The position numbers and the translations under genes are program-made. Below are positions 16,663 to 26,800 of a stretch of DNA of 64,000 nucleotides, piece by piece. The DNA comes from Rhizobacter sp964253025 (lineage in GTDB: Bacteria; Pseudomonadota; Gammaproteobacteria; Burkholderiales; Burkholderiaceae_C), in the NCBI RefSeq assembly GCF_964253025.1, contig NZ_CAXUQC020000001.1, positions 3,286,001 through 3,350,000 of the forward strand. Direction: 5' to 3'. Position 1 is the first letter of the stretch, and each line of letters begins with the position of its first letter. The notes below the pieces were generated by a model, which had not been told where the DNA came from, did no database searches, and saw only the letters and a list, made by a program, of their open reading frames with translations.

Positions 16663-17346
16663 ATGGAAAGAGTGGATGTCTTCCTCGAACCGCTACGGGC
16701 CTTCCTGCTCGAGATCGGCGCATTCCTGCCCCGGCTCGGCGTGGCCGTGCTGGTGCTGCTGGCCGGCTTCCTCATTGCCAAGGCCGCCCGCTTCGCCATC
16801 GAGAAGGGCCTGCGCTCGGTGAACTTCCACATCGTGACCCAGCGTTCTGGGCTGGACGGCTTCCTGCACAAGGGCGGCACCGAAGTCGACACCATCGGCG
16901 TGTTCGGCGCGCTGGCCTACTGGGTGGTCATCCTGGCGGCCATGATCGTCGCCTTCAACGGCCTGGGCCTCACCTACGTGACCGAGCTGCTCGGCCGGGT
17001 GATGTTGTTCGTGCCCAAGGTCATCGTGGCGCTGCTCATCATCGCGTTCGGCACCTACTTCGCCCGCTTCGTGGCCAATGCGGTGCGCACCTACTGTCGA
17101 GGCATCGGCATCCGCGACGCCGATTCCCTCGCTCGCCTGGCCCGCTATGCCATCCTGGCTTTTGTCATCATGATGGCGCTCGACCAGATGGACATCGGTG
17201 GCACCCTCATCCGCCAGGCCTTCCTCATCGTGCTGGGCGGCGTGGTGCTCGCCCTGGCGCTGGCCTTCGGGCTCGGCGGAACCAAATGGGCCGCCGAACG
17301 ACTCGAACAATGGTGGCCTTCCCGCCCTTCCGACCCTGACCGCTGA
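16663..17346 (+). CDS. MscS-type TM-helix membrane protein within the glycogen/trehalose cluster
   Basis: A 227-residue membrane protein with about five hydrophobic segments: VAVLVLLAGFLIAKAARFAI, YWVVILAAMIVAFNGLGL, LLGRVMLFVPKVIVALLIIA, ARYAILAFVIMMALDQM and QAFLIVLGGVVLALALAFGL. The repeats of LPxxxVAVLVLLxGFLIAKA and VPKVIVALLIIAFG resemble the conserved TM-helix repeat (Pfam TM_helix) of mechanosensitive-channel-related proteins. It has no MscS beta domain, so channel activity is uncertain. The ATG at 16663 has GAGGAG 8 nt upstream. It lies 20 bp after the treS-mak fusion, and the next gene begins 1 bp after its stop, so it belongs to this operon. Its presence hints that the locus is tied to osmotic stress. 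Confidence 0.8.
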   Translation: MERVDVFLEPLRAFLLEIGAFLPRLGVAVLVLLAGFLIAKAARFAIEKGLRSVNFHIVTQRSGLDGFLHKGGTEVDTIGVFGALAYWVVILAAMIVAFNGLGLTYVTELLGRVMLFVPKVIVALLIIAFGTYFARFVANAVRTYCRGIGIRDADSLARLARYAILAFVIMMALDQMDIGGTLIRQAFLIVLGGVVLALALAFGLGGTKWAAERLEQWWPSRPSDPDR

Positions 17347-17347
17347 C

Positions 17348-18589
17348 ATGGACGACCCGACCCCCGCCCTGCCGATCTCCGGCGCAGCCCCACCGCCCGG
17401 GGCCACGGCGGACGCCGCGCTGCTGGACGAGTGCGCCGTGCAGTCGCTCGCGCTGCTGGAACGAAACCTCTCGCCGCAAGGGGTGCTTGCGGCCAGCCGC
17501 ACCGCGGCGGCCGAGGCGCGCAGCTACACCCGCATCTTCGGCCGCGATGCCGCCATCTGCGTGCTGGCCATGAGCGGCAGTGGCGTGCCGTCGCTGGAGC
17601 GCGGCGCCATCGACAGCCTGGCCGCCCTCGCCGAATTCCAGGCCCCCAACGGGCAGATCCCGAAGTACGTCGACCCGGAAGGCCGCGACGCCGACTTCTG
17701 GTACCTGGGCTGCATCGATGCCACGCTGTGGTGGCTGATCGCGGTCGACCACGTGCGCCGCACGAGCCCGCTCACCGAAGAGGTGTCGCGCTGGGGTCCC
17801 CAGGTGAGCCGCGCCATCCAGTGGCTGCTGGCGCAGGAGCACCAGCGCTTCTTCCTGTTGCAGCAGAACGAGGCCAGCGACTGGGCCGACATCATGCCGC
17901 GCTCAGGCTTCGTGCTGTACACCAACGCGCTCTGGTACCACGTCAAGGGCCTGTACGCCCTCCCGCACCGTGACGAGACCTGCTACCACTTCAACCACCT
18001 CTTCCACCCCGACCAGAGCGACCTGCCCGAGTACCGCCGCAGCCGCCTGCTGAGCCACTACGCCCGCCGCGAGCGGCGCAACGACGACCTCTACCTGAGC
18101 TTCGTGAACCTCTCCTTCGCGGGTGACGAGGGCGACGTCTTCGGCAACGTGCTGGCGGTGCTGTACGGGCTGGCCAACCGGTCCATGGCCAAGCAGGTCG
18201 TCAAGACCCTCTGCGAAGCGGGCGTGGGCGACCCCTATCCGGTGCGCACCGTCGTGACGCCCATCGATGACAACCACGCCCTGTGGCGCGCGTACATGGG
18301 CCGCCACATGCAGAACCACCCCCACCAGTACCACAACGGAGGCATCTGGCCGTTCGTTGGTGGGTTCTGGGTCATGGCCCTGGCCAACATGGGCCGGCTC
18401 GACCTGGCACACGCCGAACTGGTGAAGGTGGCGCGGGCCAACCAGGCCGACGGCTGGCGGTTCACCGAGTGGTTCCACGGCCAGACGCTGGCACCGGTCG
18501 GCATGCTGGGCCAGACCTGGAACGCGGCGACTTTCCTGCTTGCGCGCGACGCGCTTCAGGCGGCCCAAGCGGAGCCGGCCTCGGCCTGA
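17348..18589 (+). CDS. Six-hairpin glycosidase, glycogen-debranching/GH100-like
   Basis: A 413-residue protein of alpha/alpha-six-barrel type. Recognisable segments are ARSYTRIFGRDAAICVLAMS (start of the domain with RxFGRDA), LAEFQAPNGQIPKYVDPEGR, FWYLGCIDATLWWLIAVDHV, ASDWADIMPRSGFVLYTNAL and QYHNGGIWPFVGGFWVMALA. This pattern occurs in neutral/alkaline invertases (GH100) and in bacterial proteins annotated as glycogen-debranching or amylo-alpha-1,6-glucosidase. The candidate acids are the Asp in DASLWW-like IDATLWW and the Asp of SDWAD, but I cannot assign them. No signal peptide, so cytoplasmic. It starts 1 bp after the membrane-protein stop. It probably cleaves a sugar produced by the neighbouring enzymes; the substrate is unknown. 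Confidence 0.75.
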   Translation: MDDPTPALPISGAAPPPGATADAALLDECAVQSLALLERNLSPQGVLAASRTAAAEARSYTRIFGRDAAICVLAMSGSGVPSLERGAIDSLAALAEFQAPNGQIPKYVDPEGRDADFWYLGCIDATLWWLIAVDHVRRTSPLTEEVSRWGPQVSRAIQWLLAQEHQRFFLLQQNEASDWADIMPRSGFVLYTNALWYHVKGLYALPHRDETCYHFNHLFHPDQSDLPEYRRSRLLSHYARRERRNDDLYLSFVNLSFAGDEGDVFGNVLAVLYGLANRSMAKQVVKTLCEAGVGDPYPVRTVVTPIDDNHALWRAYMGRHMQNHPHQYHNGGIWPFVGGFWVMALANMGRLDLAHAELVKVARANQADGWRFTEWFHGQTLAPVGMLGQTWNAATFLLARDALQAAQAEPASA

Positions 18590-18668
18590 AACCCCGTCGG
18601 CGGGTGGGAACGCCCCTTGCCCTTGTAACTGCTGGATACCCCAATTGGTCGCCAGGCAAGGAGCAATG

Positions 18669-19895
18669 ATGACGGCAAGACACAAGGTACTGGCGTTCGT
18701 GATGGCGGGTGGCGAAGGCACCCGACTCCATCCTTTGACACTCGAGCGGTGCAAGCCGTCGGTGCCGTTCAACGGCAAGCACCGCCTCGTGGATTTCGTG
18801 CTGAGCAACCTCGTGAACTCCGAGATTTACTCGGTGTACCTGCTTGTTCAGTACAAGTCGCAAGCGCTGATCGAACACGTGCGCCAGAGCTGGACGCTGG
18901 CACGCGTGATTCCCGACCACTTCGTCACGGTGGTGCCACCGCAGATGCGCAATGGTCCCGAGTGGTTCCAGGGCACGGCCGACGCCGTGTCACAGAACCT
19001 TCACCTCATTGAAACCTCGAATGCCGACTATGTCGCCGTGTTCGGGGCGGACCACATCTACCGGATGGACGTGCGGCAGATGATCGACCAGCACGTGCGC
19101 GAGCGTGCGGACGTGACGGTCGCGACGTTGCCCGTGCCGCGCTCGCAATGCCGCTCGTTCGGCATCGTGGAAACCGACGCCGACCTGCGCATCGTCGACT
19201 TCAAGGAGAAGCCGGACACCACGCCGGGCATGCCCGGCAAGCCGGGGCACGCCCTGGCCTCGATGGGCAATTACATCTTCTCCACCGACGTGCTGCTCAA
19301 CGAACTCCGCCGCGCCCGCGATGCCGGCGAGCGCGACTTCGGCCGCGACTTGCTGCCCCGCATGGTGCGCACGCACCGCCTGATGGCCTACGACTTCACC
19401 GAGAACGTGATCCCCGGGACCGCCTCCTTCGAGGAGCCGGCCTACTGGCGGGACGTCGGCACCATCGATGCCTACTTCGCGGCCCACATGGACACGCTCG
19501 GCGCCGAGCCGCGCTTTCGCATGACCAATGCGCAGTGGCCCATCTACGCGAGCCAGGACCCATCGGAGTCCGCCCAGATCGAGTCGGGGGAGATCCGTCG
19601 TTCGGTGGTCGGCTCCGGCTGCGTCATCACCGGTGCCCACCTCGACCATGCCATGCTGCGACGGGCGGTGCGGGTCCAGGCGGACGCACGAGTCGATCAC
19701 TGCATCGTGATGGACCGCACCGTGATCGGCGCCGGCGCCCAGCTTCGCAACACCATCGTCGACCAGGACAACGTCATCCCGGCGGGCGAGCGCATCGGTC
19801 ACGACCTGGCGGCCGACCGCGCCCGTTTCCATGTGAGCGAGGGCGGCATCGTCGTCATTCCGCGCGGGCACTTCCCGGCCCGCCGAGCAAGCTGA
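18669..19895 (+). CDS. glgC: Glucose-1-phosphate adenylyltransferase
   Basis: A 408-residue ADP-glucose pyrophosphorylase, the committed step of bacterial glycogen synthesis. Visible motifs are the nucleotide loop VMAGGEGTRLHPLTLERCKP, WFQGTADAVSQNL, ADHIYRMD, FKEKP (substrate-binding Lys), YWRDVGTIDAYF and a left-handed beta-helix C-terminus (RSVVGSGCVITGAHLDHAML). Two adjacent ATGs exist at 18666 and 18669. AAGGAG at 18658-18663 is only 2 nt from the first but 5 nt from the second, so the second is chosen; the difference is one residue. The 79-bp gap before it is the largest inside the cluster and could hold an extra promoter. The enzyme is normally regulated by glycolytic intermediates. 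Confidence 0.95.
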   Translation: MTARHKVLAFVMAGGEGTRLHPLTLERCKPSVPFNGKHRLVDFVLSNLVNSEIYSVYLLVQYKSQALIEHVRQSWTLARVIPDHFVTVVPPQMRNGPEWFQGTADAVSQNLHLIETSNADYVAVFGADHIYRMDVRQMIDQHVRERADVTVATLPVPRSQCRSFGIVETDADLRIVDFKEKPDTTPGMPGKPGHALASMGNYIFSTDVLLNELRRARDAGERDFGRDLLPRMVRTHRLMAYDFTENVIPGTASFEEPAYWRDVGTIDAYFAAHMDTLGAEPRFRMTNAQWPIYASQDPSESAQIESGEIRRSVVGSGCVITGAHLDHAMLRRAVRVQADARVDHCIVMDRTVIGAGAQLRNTIVDQDNVIPAGERIGHDLAADRARFHVSEGGIVVIPRGHFPARRAS

Positions 19896-19908
19896 CGGGG
19901 CGCCGATC

Positions 19909-22035
19909 TTGACCGCCCCCCGCCTCGAGACTGGCCGCCCCTATCCCCTCGGCTCCACCTGGGACGGCCAGGGAACCAACTTCGCGCTGTACTCCAGCGT
20001 CGCCGAGGGCGTTGAACTGTGCCTGTTCGACGAAACCGGCACCCACCAGACCCACTGCCTCACCCTGCACCGTCGCACGGGCAACGTGTGGCACGCCTAC
20101 CTCCGCGGCATCGACCCGGGCACCCGCTACGGCTGGCGGGTCCTCGGCCCCTACCGGCCGGAAGAGGGCTTGCGCTGCAACCCGGCCAAGCTGTTGCTCG
20201 ACCCCTATGCGCGCAAGATCGTCGGGACCATCGACTGGTGCTCCGCCATGTACGCCTACGACCTCGACAGCGAGGAGGAGGACTTCGCCTTCAATCCCGA
20301 GGACAGCGCGCCCTACATGCCCAAGTGCGAGGTCGTCGACGAGTCCTTCGACTGGGGCAGTGACCGACGACCGGAAGTGCCCTGGTCCGAGACAGTCTTC
20401 TACGAAGTTCACGTCAAGGGGTTCTCGAAGCAGCTCGAGTCGCTACCGGAAGAGCTGCGCGGCACGTATGGCGCGCTCGCGTCGGACGTGGCCATCGCGC
20501 ACTTCAAGGCGCTGGGCGTCACGTCGATCGAGCTGCTGCCCATCCACGCCTTCGTGGACGACCAGCGGCTGATCGAGTCCGGCCTGCGCAACTACTGGGG
20601 CTACAACACCATCGGCTTCTTCGCTCCCGACCTGCGCTACAGCATGACGGGGACCATCGCCGAGTTCAAGGGCATGGTGAAGCTGCTGCACGCGGCCGGC
20701 CTGGAGGTGATCCTCGACGTGGTCTACAACCACACGGGCGAAGGCAACCACCTCGGCCCCACCCTCAGCTTCAAGGGCATCGACAACACCACCTACTACC
20801 GGCTGAGCGCCGAGGAGGCTCGTCACTACCACGACGTCACCGGTACCGGGAACACGCTCAACACCTTCGCGCCCGAGGTCCTCACCCTGGTGATGGACAG
20901 CCTGCGCTACTGGGTGACCGAGATGCACGTCGACGGCTTTCGCTTCGACCTGGCCGTGGCCCTCGGCCGCGGCGCCTACCACTTCGACACCTGCAGCAGC
21001 TTCTTCGCCGCCGTGGCGCAGGACCCCGTGCTGAGCCGCGTGAAGCTCATCGCCGAGCCGTGGGACGTGGGCGAAGGCGGCTACCGCGTCGGCGGATTCC
21101 CGGTCGGCTGGGCCGAGTGGAACGGTCGCTACCGCGACACCATGCGCTCGTTCTGGCGCGGCGACGAAGGGGCGTTGCCGGAGTTCGCCCAACGCCTGTG
21201 CGGTTCGGCCGACCTCTTCGCCCACAACGGCCGGGGCCCGACCGACAGCATCAACTTCATCACCGTCCACGACGGTTTCACCCTGCGTGACCTCGTCAGC
21301 TACAACCACAAGCACAACGAAGCCAACCAGGAGGACAACCGCGACGGCGAGTCACACAACAACAGCTGGAACTGCGGTGTCGAGGGCGAGACGGACGATC
21401 CCGAAATCCTCGAGTTGCGGGGCCGTCAGCAACGCAATCTGCTGGCGACGCTCTTCTTCTCGCAAGGCACGCCCCTCCTGCTGGCCGGCGATGAACTCAA
21501 TCGCACGCAGCGCGGCAACAACAACGCCTATTGTCAGGACAGCCCGATCAGCTGGATCGACTGGAACGACCCGGGCGCACCGGAAATGTTCGCGTTCGTC
21601 CAGCGGTTGACCGCACTGCGCCGGGAACTGCCCGCGTTGCGGCGGACCACTTTCCTCAACGGGTGGGCCGACGAAACCGATGGCAAGCGCGACATCGCCT
21701 GGATCAATGCCGACGGGCTGGAAATGGACGAGGCGGAATGGATGAAACCCATTGCCCGCAGCGCCGGCGCGGTGCTGTGCGGTCACATGACGGGCGAGAT
21801 CGACGACGAAGGCCGGCCCGTCCGGAGTGCTTCGGTGCTCCTGCTGTTCAACGCCTACCACGATGACCTTCCGTTCGTCATTCCACCGCACCGGGACACC
21901 CGCTGGACGCTGCGACTCGACACCACGTTCGAGCCCGAGCAGGCGCCTGAGCGGACCGAATGGCAGGCCGGCGAGGTCTACACCATGACCGGCCGCTCAC
22001 TCGTGCTGATGACGCAGCCCCCGGAGGCTGAATGA
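19909..22035 (+). CDS. glgX: Glycogen debranching enzyme (isoamylase type)
   Basis: A 708-residue GH13 debranching enzyme that hydrolyses alpha-1,6 linkages of glycogen. An N-terminal CBM48 (GRPYPLGSTWDGQGTNFALY, VELCLFDETG) precedes the barrel, which has region I DVVYNHTGEGN, nucleophile D347 in GFRFDLAVALG, acid E383 in LIAEPWDVGEGGY and D455 in TVHDGFTLRDLVSYNHKHNE. The start codon is TTG at 19909 (after ACGGGGCGCCGATC): no ATG or GTG in frame lies close by, and starting here gives the TAPRLETGRPYPLG N-terminus expected for GlgX. It begins 13 bp after glgC and ends in an ATGA overlap with treZ. The product can feed MalQ and TreY with linear malto-oligosaccharides. Confidence 0.95.
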   Translation: MTAPRLETGRPYPLGSTWDGQGTNFALYSSVAEGVELCLFDETGTHQTHCLTLHRRTGNVWHAYLRGIDPGTRYGWRVLGPYRPEEGLRCNPAKLLLDPYARKIVGTIDWCSAMYAYDLDSEEEDFAFNPEDSAPYMPKCEVVDESFDWGSDRRPEVPWSETVFYEVHVKGFSKQLESLPEELRGTYGALASDVAIAHFKALGVTSIELLPIHAFVDDQRLIESGLRNYWGYNTIGFFAPDLRYSMTGTIAEFKGMVKLLHAAGLEVILDVVYNHTGEGNHLGPTLSFKGIDNTTYYRLSAEEARHYHDVTGTGNTLNTFAPEVLTLVMDSLRYWVTEMHVDGFRFDLAVALGRGAYHFDTCSSFFAAVAQDPVLSRVKLIAEPWDVGEGGYRVGGFPVGWAEWNGRYRDTMRSFWRGDEGALPEFAQRLCGSADLFAHNGRGPTDSINFITVHDGFTLRDLVSYNHKHNEANQEDNRDGESHNNSWNCGVEGETDDPEILELRGRQQRNLLATLFFSQGTPLLLAGDELNRTQRGNNNAYCQDSPISWIDWNDPGAPEMFAFVQRLTALRRELPALRRTTFLNGWADETDGKRDIAWINADGLEMDEAEWMKPIARSAGAVLCGHMTGEIDDEGRPVRSASVLLLFNAYHDDLPFVIPPHRDTRWTLRLDTTFEPEQAPERTEWQAGEVYTMTGRSLVLMTQPPEAE

Positions 22036-23894
22036 GCGGGTCCCCCACCGAACGCCACGTCCACCGCATGCCGTTCGGCGCCGAGCTGCATCCCGGCGGT
22101 GGCGCGCACTTTTCGTTGTGGGCGCCTGCGCCCATGAACATCAGTCTCGAGTTCCGCGGTGCCACGGGCGATCTGCGCATCCCGGCCCCGGCCGATGCAC
22201 AAGGCTGGCGAACGGTGGTTGTGCCCCAGGCGCGCGCGGGTGACCGCTACCGCTGGATCCTCACCACACCCGACGGCGACATCGCGGTGCCCGACCCGGC
22301 CGCGCGGGACAACCCCGACGGGGTCTTCCAGCCGTCGCGCCTCCACGACCCCGCCGCCTTTGCGTGGGAGGCCGGCTGGAAGGGCCGACCCTGGCATGAG
22401 TCGGTGACCTACGAGCTGCACGTGGGCACGTTCACCCGTGAAGGAACCTTCGACGCGGCGGCTCGTCAGTTGCCGGTGCTGGCCGAGCTGGGTGTCACCT
22501 GCGTCGAACTGATGCCGCTGGCCAGCTTCCCGGGACGCTTCGGCTGGGGCTATGACGGCGTGCTGCCGTTCGCGCCGCAGGCCACCTATGGGGAACCGGA
22601 TGCGCTCAAGCGTTTCGTGCAGGCGGCGCACCGGCTGGGCTTGATGGTCATGCTGGACGTGGTCTACAACCACTTCGGCCCGGACGGCAATTTCCTGGGT
22701 CTCTACGCGCCCGCCTTCTTCACCGAGCGGCACCACAACGCCTGGGGCGCCGCCCTGAACTTCGACGGCCCGGACAGCGGTCCGGTGCGCGAGTTCTTCA
22801 TCCACAACGCCCTCTACTGGGTCGAGGAGTACCGCATCGACGGCCTGCGCCTGGACGCGGTGCACGCCATGCGTGACGACAGTTCGCCGGACATCCTCGA
22901 AGAGCTGTCGACGCGCGTGCGCGCCGCGGCAGGCGATCGCCATGTGCACCTCGTGCTGGAGAACGACACCAACGATGCCCGCCGCCTCCCTGGCAGCCCG
23001 CGACCGGGCACCTACGACGGGCAGTGGAGCGGCGACTTCCACCACACCGTGCACGTGGCCCTCACGGGTGAGGGCGAGGGCTACTACGCAGAGTACGTGC
23101 GCACGCCGCTGCCTCAGTTGGCGCGCTGCCTCACCCACGGCTTTGCCCGCGAGGGCGAGCCCCACCTGAATGCCGCCGACCGGCATGCCGCCAACCCGCG
23201 AAGAGCAGCGACCAGCACGGTTCACCTGCCGGCCACCGTCAACTTCCTGCAGAACCATGACCAGGTGGGCAATCGCGCGATGGGCGAACGCCTGCTGTCA
23301 CTCACCGGGGATGCGCCCGCCCGCCTGGCTGCGAGCCTGCTGCTGCTGAGCCCGCCCACGCCCCTCTTGTTCATGGGCGAGGAGTGGGGCGCGGAAACCC
23401 CTTTCCTCTACTTTGCCGACTGGCAAGGGCCGCTGCGGGACGCGGTCACGCAAGGCCGGCGCCGGGAATTCGCCCACTTCGCGGCCTTCGCGGACGAAGC
23501 GGCCCGCGAGCGCATTCCCGATCCCTGCAGCATCGACACCTTCGAGCGCTGCAAGCTCGACGTCGACACCTGGTCGGCCGACGCTGCGCACCAGGCGTGG
23601 TTCGCCTACCACCGCGACCTGATCTCCCTCCGCACGCGGGACCTCGTCCCTCGCCTTCCCTTGCTGGCCACCGGCCGGCACGAGTCCCAGTTGCTGGACG
23701 GCGAGATTCTGGCCGTGCAATGGCGCTTCACCGACGGCGCCACGCTCGAGCTGATCGCCAACCTGGGCGGCAGCCCGGTCGACTGGGCCGATTCCGCCCG
23801 GCCCAACGCCACCCTCTGGCACATGGTCGGCGACGTGTCGCCGTTCCGGGTCGGCGCCTGGTCCGCCCGCTGGCGCTGGCTCCTTCCCACCTGA
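22032..23894 (+). CDS. treZ: Malto-oligosyltrehalose trehalohydrolase
   Basis: A 620-residue GH13 enzyme that releases free trehalose from maltooligosyl-trehalose made by TreY. An N-terminal domain (PFGAELHPGGGAHFSLWAPA) leads into ESVTYELHVGTFTREGTFD, LMPLASFPGRFGWGYDGV, nucleophile D275 in GLRLDAVHAM, E310 in LVLENDTNDAR and D410 in FLQNHDQVGNRAMGERL. The WGYDGV and NDTNDAR signatures separate it from branching enzymes. Start and glgX stop overlap (ATGA), implying coupled translation. The malQ-treY fusion follows after 1 bp, which joins TreZ and TreY production. Confidence 0.95.
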   Translation: MSGSPTERHVHRMPFGAELHPGGGAHFSLWAPAPMNISLEFRGATGDLRIPAPADAQGWRTVVVPQARAGDRYRWILTTPDGDIAVPDPAARDNPDGVFQPSRLHDPAAFAWEAGWKGRPWHESVTYELHVGTFTREGTFDAAARQLPVLAELGVTCVELMPLASFPGRFGWGYDGVLPFAPQATYGEPDALKRFVQAAHRLGLMVMLDVVYNHFGPDGNFLGLYAPAFFTERHHNAWGAALNFDGPDSGPVREFFIHNALYWVEEYRIDGLRLDAVHAMRDDSSPDILEELSTRVRAAAGDRHVHLVLENDTNDARRLPGSPRPGTYDGQWSGDFHHTVHVALTGEGEGYYAEYVRTPLPQLARCLTHGFAREGEPHLNAADRHAANPRRAATSTVHLPATVNFLQNHDQVGNRAMGERLLSLTGDAPARLAASLLLLSPPTPLLFMGEEWGAETPFLYFADWQGPLRDAVTQGRRREFAHFAAFADEAARERIPDPCSIDTFERCKLDVDTWSADAAHQAWFAYHRDLISLRTRDLVPRLPLLATGRHESQLLDGEILAVQWRFTDGATLELIANLGGSPVDWADSARPNATLWHMVGDVSPFRVGAWSARWRWLLPT

Positions 23895-23895
23895 C

Positions 23896-26800
23896 ATGAC
23901 CTCACCCGAAGCCTCCCACCGCCCCCTTCGCCAACTGAGCGAACGCCTCGGCGTCGCCGCTGCGTACCACGACTTCTGGGGTCATCCCAAGCAGCTCGAC
24001 ACCGCCCAGCTCAGCCGCTTCGTCACCGCCATGGGCGTGGACGCACAGGACGATGCCTCGGCCGAACGGGCGTTGCATCGCCTGGAAGACGACGCAACGG
24101 CGCACCCGCTGCCCGCCGTGCACGTGATGCGCGCCTCGGCACCCAAGCCCCTGGCCGTGGGCGAAGCAGTGCAGCCCGGTGCCATGTGCACGCTCATCAC
24201 CGAAAGCGGCGAGACATGGCAGGGCCGCGTCGACAACAGCGCGCCGGGCCGCCGCTCGATCACCCTGCCCGAGCCCCTGCCCCTCGGCTATCACCGCCTG
24301 CAGGTCGCAGGCGTGGCCGATGCCTGCACCGTGATCGTTTGCCCGGACCGCTGTCATGAGCCGCCCGGCCTCGCTCACGGCGAGCGCTGGTGGGGACCCA
24401 CGGTGCAGCTGTATGCCGTCCGTTCGGCACGCAACTGGGGGATCGGCGACTTCACCGACCTGCAGGCCACGCTCGACATGGCTGCGGCCGAGGGCGCGGC
24501 CTTCGTGGGCATCAATCCCTTGCATGCCCTGTTCCCGCATGACCCCGAACGGGCCAGCCCCTACAGCCCGTCGAGCCGCATCGCGCTCAACGCGCTCTAC
24601 CTCGACGTCGAAGCCATCAGCGAGTTCCTCGGTTGCACGGCCGCACGCAACCGGGTCCGCAGCGGGGATTTCCAGTGCCAGCTGCAGCGCCTGCGCGATG
24701 CGCCGCACGTCGACTACAGCGGCGTCGCTTCCGCCAAGCGGCAGGTGCTGGAGCTGCTCTATCGCCATTTCCGCGATGTCGAACTGGCACGGGACACACC
24801 GCGTGCGCAGGCCTTCCGGCGCTTCCAGCAGCAGGGCGGTGCCTGGCTGCGCGCCCACGCGCTCTTCGACGCGATCCAGGCGCACCTGCACGCCAATGAC
24901 CCCGCCATCTGGGGCTGGGTCTGCTGGCCGCCCGCCTACCGCGAAGCCGGCAGCCCGGAGGTCGTCGCCTTCGAGCGGGAGCAGATCGAACGCGTGGAGT
25001 TCTTCGAGTACCTGCAATGGCAGTGCGACGCCCAGCTCGCCGCCGTCGCATCCCACGCGCGCGCGCTCGGCATGCCGCTCGGCCTGTACCGCGACGTTGC
25101 CGTGGGCGTGAACGAGGGTGGCTCCGAGACCTGGGGCCGGCCCGGGCTCTACGGCCTTGGCATGAGCGCCGGTGCGCCGCCCGAGGCCTACAACCCGGCG
25201 GGCCAGTCCTGGGGCCTGCCGCCCATGGTGCCGTCGCGACTGCGCGAGCAGGCCTACGCACCCTTCAGCGAACTGTTGCGCGAGAACATGCGTCACGCCG
25301 GCGCTCTGCGCCTGGACCATGCCATGGCCCTGCAGCGGCTGTTCTGGGTTCCCTCCGGCGCTGACGCCCGCGAGGGCACGTACGTGAGCTACCCCTTCGA
25401 GGACCTGCTCAACGTGCTGGCCCTGGAGAGCGTGCGCAACCAGTGCCTGGTGATCGGCGAAGACCTGGGCAACGTGCCGGAAGGCTTTCGCGAGACGGTC
25501 GCGTCGCGCGGCGTGCTGTCGTACTGCCCGCTGTACTTCGAGCGGAACTCCCAGGGCCGCTTCCCCGCCCCCGGCGAGTGGCGGGCCAACGCACTGGCGG
25601 TCGTGGGCACCCACGACCTGCCGACCCTGCGCGCCTGGTGGCGTGGCGACGACATCGAGACCCGCTCCGCCTTCGGCCTCTACCCCGACGAGCAGCAGCG
25701 GCACGACCAGATCATCTCCCGGGCCGAAGAGCGCGTCCGGCTGCTGCTGTCGCTCGAGAGCGAGGGACTCATGCCGGCAGGGGGAAGCCTGAACCCGGCC
25801 ACCGTCGACGACAACGACACACGGTTGACGGAAGCGGTGTACGCCTTCCTCGGCCGCGGCCAGTCCCGCCTCGTGGGCGTGCAGTTCGAGGACGTGATCC
25901 AGCAGCTCGAACAGGTCAACGTTCCCAGCACCACCGAAGAGACCTATCCGAACTGGCGGGTGAAGCTGAAGCTGCCGCTCGAGCAGATCGGGCTCGATGC
26001 ACGCTGGCGCGCGGTGACGGCCCGGCTGCGCGAAGGGCGCTCCCGCTTCGCGCCGACAGGCCGGGGCACCGCCCTGCCGTCGCTCGACACCGCCTGCATC
26101 CCGCGCGCGACCTATCGCATCCAGTTCCACGCCGGCATGCGCTTCGAGGCGGCCACCCGCCTCGTGCCGTACCTGGATGCGCTCGGCGTGAGCCACCTCT
26201 ACGCCTCGCCCTACCTCGCCGCGCGGCGCGGCAGCACCCATGGCTATGACATCGTCGACCACAACGCGCTCAACCCGGAGGTGGGCACACCCGAGGACCA
26301 CGATGCCCTGTGCCAGGCGCTGACCGCCCACGGCATGCACCAACTGCTCGACATCGTGCCCAACCACATGGGCGTGCTGGAGGCCGACAACGCCTGGTGG
26401 CTCGACGTGCTGGAGTGCGGCGAGGCTTCGGCCCATGCGGCCACCTTCGACATCGAATGGAATCCGGCGGCCCCTGAACTGCGCGGCAAGGTGCTGCTGC
26501 CGGTGCTCGGCGACCACTACGGCCGGGTGCTCGAAGCCGGCGAACTGAAGCTGGCCTTCGACGCCGCGGCCGGTGCCTTCCACATCGCCTACTACGACCA
26601 TCGGTTTCCGCTGGATCCCCGCAGCTTCCCGGATGTCTTTGCCGCCGTGGCACCACCGGACGACGGTGAGTCGGGCCAGGCGCTCGCGGTGGTTCAATCG
26701 CTGATCGATGCCTTCGCCCACCTGCCCGAGCGGGACAGCCGCGACACCGCCCTTCTCGCGATGCGACGGCGAGACAAGGTGCTGCACAAGCAGCAGCTGG

